The position numbers and the translations under genes are program-made. Of a stretch of 6,946 nucleotides of DNA, positions 6,019-6,946 are shown piece after piece; the first letter of the stretch is position 1; each line of letters starts with the position of its first letter. The DNA comes from an uncultured Faecalibacterium sp. (GTDB lineage: Bacteria; Bacillota; Clostridia; Oscillospirales; Ruminococcaceae). The stretch lies in contig CAKSZM010000081.1 in the NCBI GenBank assembly GCA_934525735.1, positions 1 to 6,946 of the forward strand, read 5' to 3'. Below the pieces are notes generated by a model, which was not told the origin of the DNA, ran no database searches, and saw only the letters and a list, made by a program, of their open reading frames with translations.

Positions 6019-6801
6019 TCACCCGGTCAGCCAGCACAGCTGCGCCACGCTGAGCCGGGGCTGCAGCGCCCGGTTGATGGCCCCGGCCAGCAGCGCCGAC
6101 CCATGGGCAATGACGCTGTCCAGCGCCCGGGGTGTGACCGCAAGGTCGGCACCTTCGCCGGAATCCATCACGGTGGGGATGCCCGCCGCGATCACCGGCA
6201 CCCCCAGCGCGGCGGCGTCCAGATGTTTTGCGTGGCCGGGCTGCGCCGGGTACAGCCCGGTATCCGAAAACTGCACGCTCCGGCCCAGCCGTGCACCCTC
6301 GCTGCTGCAAAGGCTGTCCACGCAGATCACAGCCGCAGGCCGCACGGCCTGCACCAGCGCCCCGGCCAGCTGACATAAGGTCAGCCCGGTGGACGACGAC
6401 ACCCCCGGCGCGATGGCCGCCACCGGCCGGATGCCCTGTACCGGCAGCGTGTGCTGCGGCCCCATCGTGACCAGGATCTTCTGGGCTGTGCGGGGGCCGA
6501 GAGCATCCGCTGTCACCCGCCGGTTGCCGATGCCCAGCACCAGCACCGGCCCTTCCGGCGGCAGCAGCGGGCGCAGCTCGGCGGCGCAGGCTTCGATGAC
6601 GGCAGTGTCCCGCTCGTCCAGCACGCTGACACTGGGCATTTCCAGCGTGACGTACCGCCCCCGCGGCCTGGCCAGCCCTTCGCGGGCGATCTCCACCCGC
6701 GTCACCGCCACTCCGCCCCGCTTTGCCGTAGCCAGCCGCACCCCGGCGGGCAGGGAGTTTTCAGAGCTGAACAGCTCGTCGGCCATGTCGGTAGAACGCA
6801 T
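6019..6801 (-). CDS. gpr: Germination protease GPR, compact form
   Basis: GPR degrades small acid-soluble spore proteins at germination, freeing spore DNA and supplying amino acids. Recognised by LVLGIGNRRVTADALGP (87-103; Asp99), PVAAIAPGVSSSTGL (126-140), AVICVDSL (157-164; Asp162), SVQFSDTGLYP (175-185), and GVPVIAAGIPTVMDS (200-214). Asp99 and Asp162 correspond, as far as I can align by eye, to the two essential Asp residues of Bacillus GPR. The product is 260 residues, against roughly 320-370 in known family members. The segment between PTVMDS and VTPRALD is very short, and RSTDMADE at residues 2-9 (compare RTDLAxE) lies at the extreme N-terminus, leaving no propeptide. I chose ATG 6801 because AGGAGGT lies nine bases upstream; an in-frame GTG at 6849 has no ribosome binding site. 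Leads a gpr-spoIIP pair. Confidence 0.93.
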   Translation of the reverse strand: MRSTDMADELFSSENSLPAGVRLATAKRGGVAVTRVEIAREGLARPRGRYVTLEMPSVSVLDERDTAVIEACAAELRPLLPPEGPVLVLGIGNRRVTADALGPRTAQKILVTMGPQHTLPVQGIRPVAAIAPGVSSSTGLTLCQLAGALVQAVRPAAVICVDSLCSSEGARLGRSVQFSDTGLYPAQPGHAKHLDAAALGVPVIAAGIPTVMDSGEGADLAVTPRALDSVIAHGSALLAGAINRALQPRLSVAQLCWLTG

Positions 6802-6810
6802 ATTCCGGGC

Positions 6811-6817
6811 ACCTCCT
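6811..6817 (-). promoter_or_regulatory. Ribosome binding site deciding the gpr start
   Basis: AGGAGGT on the minus strand, nine bases before ATG 6801. The alternative GTG at 6849 would add 16 residues but has no purine-rich site in front of it. A small GGGTC-AAAA-GACCC hairpin (6828-6841) lies in the leader just upstream. Confidence 0.8.
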
Positions 6818-6854
6818 GCCTGTTTTAGGGTCAAAAGACCCCTCTGCACGCAGA

Positions 6855-6884
6855 AAGTATGGGAAAATTAAAACTTTTCCAAAC
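6855..6884 (-). promoter_or_regulatory. Possible forespore sigma-G type promoter for gpr
   Basis: Minus strand CATACTT (6861-6855) matches the sigma-G -10 pattern CATnnTA except the last base. GTTTG (6884-6880) lies 18 bp upstream as a weak -35. Bacillus gpr is transcribed by sigma-F and sigma-G, so a forespore promoter is expected here, but the -35 match is poor. Confidence 0.35.
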
Positions 6885-6901
6885 AAAAATCAAAAAAACG
6901 C

Positions 6902-6930
6902 TTGCGCTGGTACGCGAAATATGGTATCAT
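6902..6930 (+). promoter_or_regulatory. Divergent vegetative promoter reading out of the right edge
   Basis: Plus strand: -35 TTGCGC (6902-6907), 17-bp spacer ending in TGG (extended -10), -10 TATCAT (6925-6930). An A-rich stretch (6881-6898) directly upstream resembles an UP element. The gene served lies outside the window. In Bacillus, rpsT (ribosomal protein S20) is divergent from gpr, so rpsT is the best guess by synteny. Confidence 0.62.
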
Positions 6931-6946
6931 AGGGTGCGCTGTTATA

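Noticed and set aside
4812..6053. 413-codon open frame on the plus strand
   Set aside because: It lies antisense to spoIIP and the end of gpr. The composition is His/Gly/Arg/Val low-complexity, and no family is recognisable.

Overview
The window is GC-rich DNA. Every recognisable gene lies on the minus strand and reads right to left. The combination of sporulation genes (gpr, spoIIP), a T-box in front of asnS, extended -10 promoters and a 260-bp hairpin-rich intergenic repeat points to an anaerobic Firmicute. The closest fit is probably the Oscillospiraceae/Ruminococcaceae (Faecalibacterium, Subdoligranulum, Gemmiger group). The taxon is inferred from style and repeat type, not proven.

From right to left: (1) At 6902-6930 a strong plus-strand promoter fires out of the window, divergent from gpr; rpsT is the guess from Bacillus gene order. 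(2) gpr (germination protease, 6019-6801) is unusually compact. (3) spoIIP (4815-5948), the engulfment peptidoglycan hydrolase, has its own promoter-like sequence overlapping a palindrome just after the gpr stop. (4) The asnS promoter has a TTGACA box that contains the spoIIP stop codon. It is followed by a T-box leader (about 4491-4770) with an AAC (Asn) specifier and a tRNA-binding bulge matching the Asn discriminator base. (5) asnS (3076-4464) ends in a strong intrinsic terminator. (6) A 260-bp element with 16-bp perfect terminal inverted repeats and six triloop hairpins lies at 2755-3014. (7) mutY (1641-2684, GTG start). (8) A clear promoter and a 67-aa single-pass acidic membrane protein gene end in an intrinsic terminator. 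(9) Immediately after that terminator, a membrane-anchored M23/LytM-like gene runs off the left edge; its visible part appears to have lost the zinc ligands.

Functionally, gpr and spoIIP are a classic sporulation pair (breakdown of spore DNA-binding proteins at germination; peptidoglycan thinning during engulfment). asnS is controlled separately by uncharged tRNA-Asn, and mutY is housekeeping repair of 8-oxoG:A mispairs. The left-end genes are envelope proteins of unknown role. No CRISPR array, tRNA, rRNA, transposase or defence system is visible. The most unusual items are the degenerate LytM protein, the stripped-down GPR and the triloop-hairpin element.
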